Below, in pieces: positions 60,222 to 61,680 of a stretch of 61,680 bases of DNA (the stretch's first letter is position 1; each line of letters begins with the position of its first letter). A program made the translations under genes and the position numbers. The stretch comes from Candidatus Electryonea clarkiae (lineage in GTDB: Bacteria; Electryoneota; Electryoneia; Electryoneales; Electryoneaceae). The DNA is taken from NCBI GenBank assembly GCA_030765455.1, contig JAVCCM010000084.1, positions 1 to 61,680 on the forward strand. The letters are read 5' to 3'. A model generated the notes under the pieces. That model was given only the letters and a program-made list of their open reading frames with translations. It did not search any database and was not told the origin of the DNA.

Positions 60222-61680
60222 ATGAGATCAGCTAAAACTGTTTCTTATCGTAGTGTGTTTGTTGTAATGATGGCAATTGCGTTTATGAGTGTGTACGCCT
60301 TTGCAGATATCACTGGAACAGAGTCGCAAGACAATCCAGCTTTTTCAAACGTGCAAGTCACTTCATTCGATCAGAATGTTCAGAAGGGACCGGTTCGTGT
60401 CGCCAAAGATTATTCAAATTACGACTATTCACGTGGTTATCACCTCGAGTTGGATACACCAATAGATGTCCTGGTTGCACCGGCAGAAGACACTTTTACA
60501 GACAATTTGTTGGGCTTTCTAACCGAGTTCGATGAAATTGACGAGTTTGGTTATTTCGATGCTCGAACCGGTACTCCAACTTTAGAAGCGCTTCAGGAAT
60601 GGGATGTGGTGATTACCTACGCTAATAATGGGTACAATGATCGGCCTGCAATGGGTAATGTTCTTGCAGAGTATGTAGAAGAAGGAGGCGCCGTGATACT
60701 CACTTTGTTCGCATTTTACTCAGGATGGGAGATAACAGGATCGTTTTCTACCGATGGGTATTTTCCCATTACTCCTGCTGGTGCGGATTTCGGACTTGGT
60801 GCGATGGATGAATATGATGAAGATCACCCTATTATGACTGATGTAGGGGACGTTTCGGGATACTATCGTGGTAGTGGAGCGTTGACCGAAGGATCTGAAG
60901 AAGTAGCAACTTATGCAAATGGGTCTGTTTTTGTGGCAACAAAGGAAATTGATGGTGCTATGGTGATAGCTATCAATGATTTTGTTAAAGGAGAGATGTG
61001 GACTGGAGATATGGATTTGGTTCTCGCCAATGCAATTATCTTCGCCTATGAAGGTGGCGGTGAACCGGATGCAACAGTTGAAGGAATTATTACAGATTCT
61101 GAAACTGAAGATCCTGTTGAAGGAGCTGAAATCTCAATTGGTCGTGCTACAGCGACCAGTGGTGAAGATGGTGCCTTTTTCCTTGAAGATGTTGTTTCCG
61201 GAGAGGGTAAAAGAGTAAACATAATTGCTGAAGGCTATTTCCCATATTCCGAAGAACATGATATTGATGTGGAAGAGAATGAAATCGATTTTGCGATCGA
61301 CATTCTTTCTGCTGATGTAACCGGTGTAGTATCGGATGAAATGACGGAAGAATTTCTTTCTGGTGCGACCGTTGAATGTATTGAAGTTGAAACCGGTGAA
61401 GTTTTCCTTGAGGTTACAACTGATGATACCGGTGCGTATGTAGCGCCTGCCTTGCATCATGACGTCACTTATATGATCGTTGCCTCCATGACAGGTTACG
61501 CACCTTCTGATACTGAAGAAGTTACTATCAATTATGAGAATGAATATACTTTTGATTTTGAGCTGACACCCATTTTTGAAAGAACAGTACGCCAGTTACA
61601 ACAGGAACAAGATCCTGAGACTTGGGTAACCTGCACAGGAGTTGTTACACAGGGCACGAATGTAACAAACACAGAAAACA
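60222..61680 (+). CDS. Exported protein with carboxypeptidase-regulatory-like repeats, cut by the window end
   Basis: The first 486 codons of a gene that runs off the window without a stop. ATG 60222 is preceded by AAAAGGAG. A signal peptide spans residues 1-29 (SVFVVMMAIAFMSVYAFA). Residues about 75-285 form an alpha/beta domain reminiscent of a GATase/DUF4350-like fold (DVLVAPAEDTFTDNLLGFL, LEALQEWDVVITYANNGYN, YVEEGGAVILTLFAFY). Two carboxypeptidase-regulatory-like (CarboxypepD_reg) beta-sandwiches follow: VEGIITDSETEDPVEGAEISIG (about 288-365) and VTGVVSDEMTEEFLSGATVEC (about 366-450). A type IX sorting domain at the missing C-terminus would be expected by analogy but cannot be seen. A similar alpha/beta domain occurs in the 14868 gene. 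Confidence 0.75.
   Translation, partial: MRSAKTVSYRSVFVVMMAIAFMSVYAFADITGTESQDNPAFSNVQVTSFDQNVQKGPVRVAKDYSNYDYSRGYHLELDTPIDVLVAPAEDTFTDNLLGFLTEFDEIDEFGYFDARTGTPTLEALQEWDVVITYANNGYNDRPAMGNVLAEYVEEGGAVILTLFAFYSGWEITGSFSTDGYFPITPAGADFGLGAMDEYDEDHPIMTDVGDVSGYYRGSGALTEGSEEVATYANGSVFVATKEIDGAMVIAINDFVKGEMWTGDMDLVLANAIIFAYEGGGEPDATVEGIITDSETEDPVEGAEISIGRATATSGEDGAFFLEDVVSGEGKRVNIIAEGYFPYSEEHDIDVEENEIDFAIDILSADVTGVVSDEMTEEFLSGATVECIEVETGEVFLEVTTDDTGAYVAPALHHDVTYMIVASMTGYAPSDTEEVTINYENEYTFDFELTPIFERTVRQLQQEQDPETWVTCTGVVTQGTNVTNTEN

Overview
The window looks like part of a chromosome from an uncultivated bacterium of the Fibrobacteres-Chlorobi-Bacteroidetes (FCB) superphylum or a neighbouring candidate phylum such as KSB1, Marinimicrobia, Cloacimonadota or Latescibacteria. 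The main evidence is seven large exported proteins, plus one pseudogene remnant, that carry the C-terminal type IX secretion sorting domain with the core motif YPNPFNP. These sit beside CsgG/PEGA, FG-GAP/VCBS and LVIVD proteins. The DNA is AT-rich, intergenic gaps are long, and at least five families of palindromic short repeats occupy them. The phylum assignment is inference: there is no rRNA gene here and I recognised no tRNA gene.

Layout. 1-5.4 kb: the end of a LuxR-type regulator, a decayed sorting-domain gene and two intact secreted FG-GAP proteins. 5.4-10.5 kb: a short membrane ORF, a lone HicB-like gene, then a minus-strand corrinoid methyl-transfer operon (MttB-family methyltransferase, corrinoid activation protein, corrinoid protein, homocysteine methyltransferase). 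11-22.5 kb: four more minus-strand secreted sorting-domain proteins, including a sulfotransferase-like one, interrupted by a two-gene unit of a ribbon-helix-helix protein and a nuclease-like protein. 22.8-51.2 kb: a long plus-strand carbohydrate region with a sodium:solute symporter, two UroD-family proteins, two six-hairpin glycosidases, a second TIM-barrel glycosidase, signal peptidase I, an exported PLP enzyme, a HicB-HicA pair, a sugar isomerase-like protein, an OYE-like iron-sulfur flavoprotein with an FAD partner, an SDR, a fused KDPG aldolase/KDG kinase, a GH38 alpha-mannosidase and a Gfo/Idh/MocA dehydrogenase. 51.2-57.3 kb: a REP-associated tyrosine transposase embedded in its own hairpin repeats, then a lipoprotein with two FGE-like domains and a CsgG/PEGA protein. 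57.3 kb to the end: a heparinase II/III-family lyase and the start of another exported protein.

The most notable finding is at 45900-46352. A gene of the CGAxxG redox family (C_GCAxxG_C_C) reads through an in-frame TGA exactly where the family has its first invariant cysteine. A hairpin resembling the E. coli fdhF SECIS follows at the right distance. I read this as a selenoprotein. It lies inside the glycoside operon and is coupled by an ATGA overlap to the alpha-mannosidase.

How the genes may work together (inference): the lyase and glycosidases would release sugars and uronate-derived products, the symporter imports them, the SDR, flavoproteins and Gfo/Idh protein handle redox steps, and the fused kinase/aldolase splits 2-keto-3-deoxygluconate to pyruvate and glyceraldehyde-3-phosphate. 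The corrinoid operon looks like a split methionine synthase in which an MttB-family enzyme supplies the methyl group.
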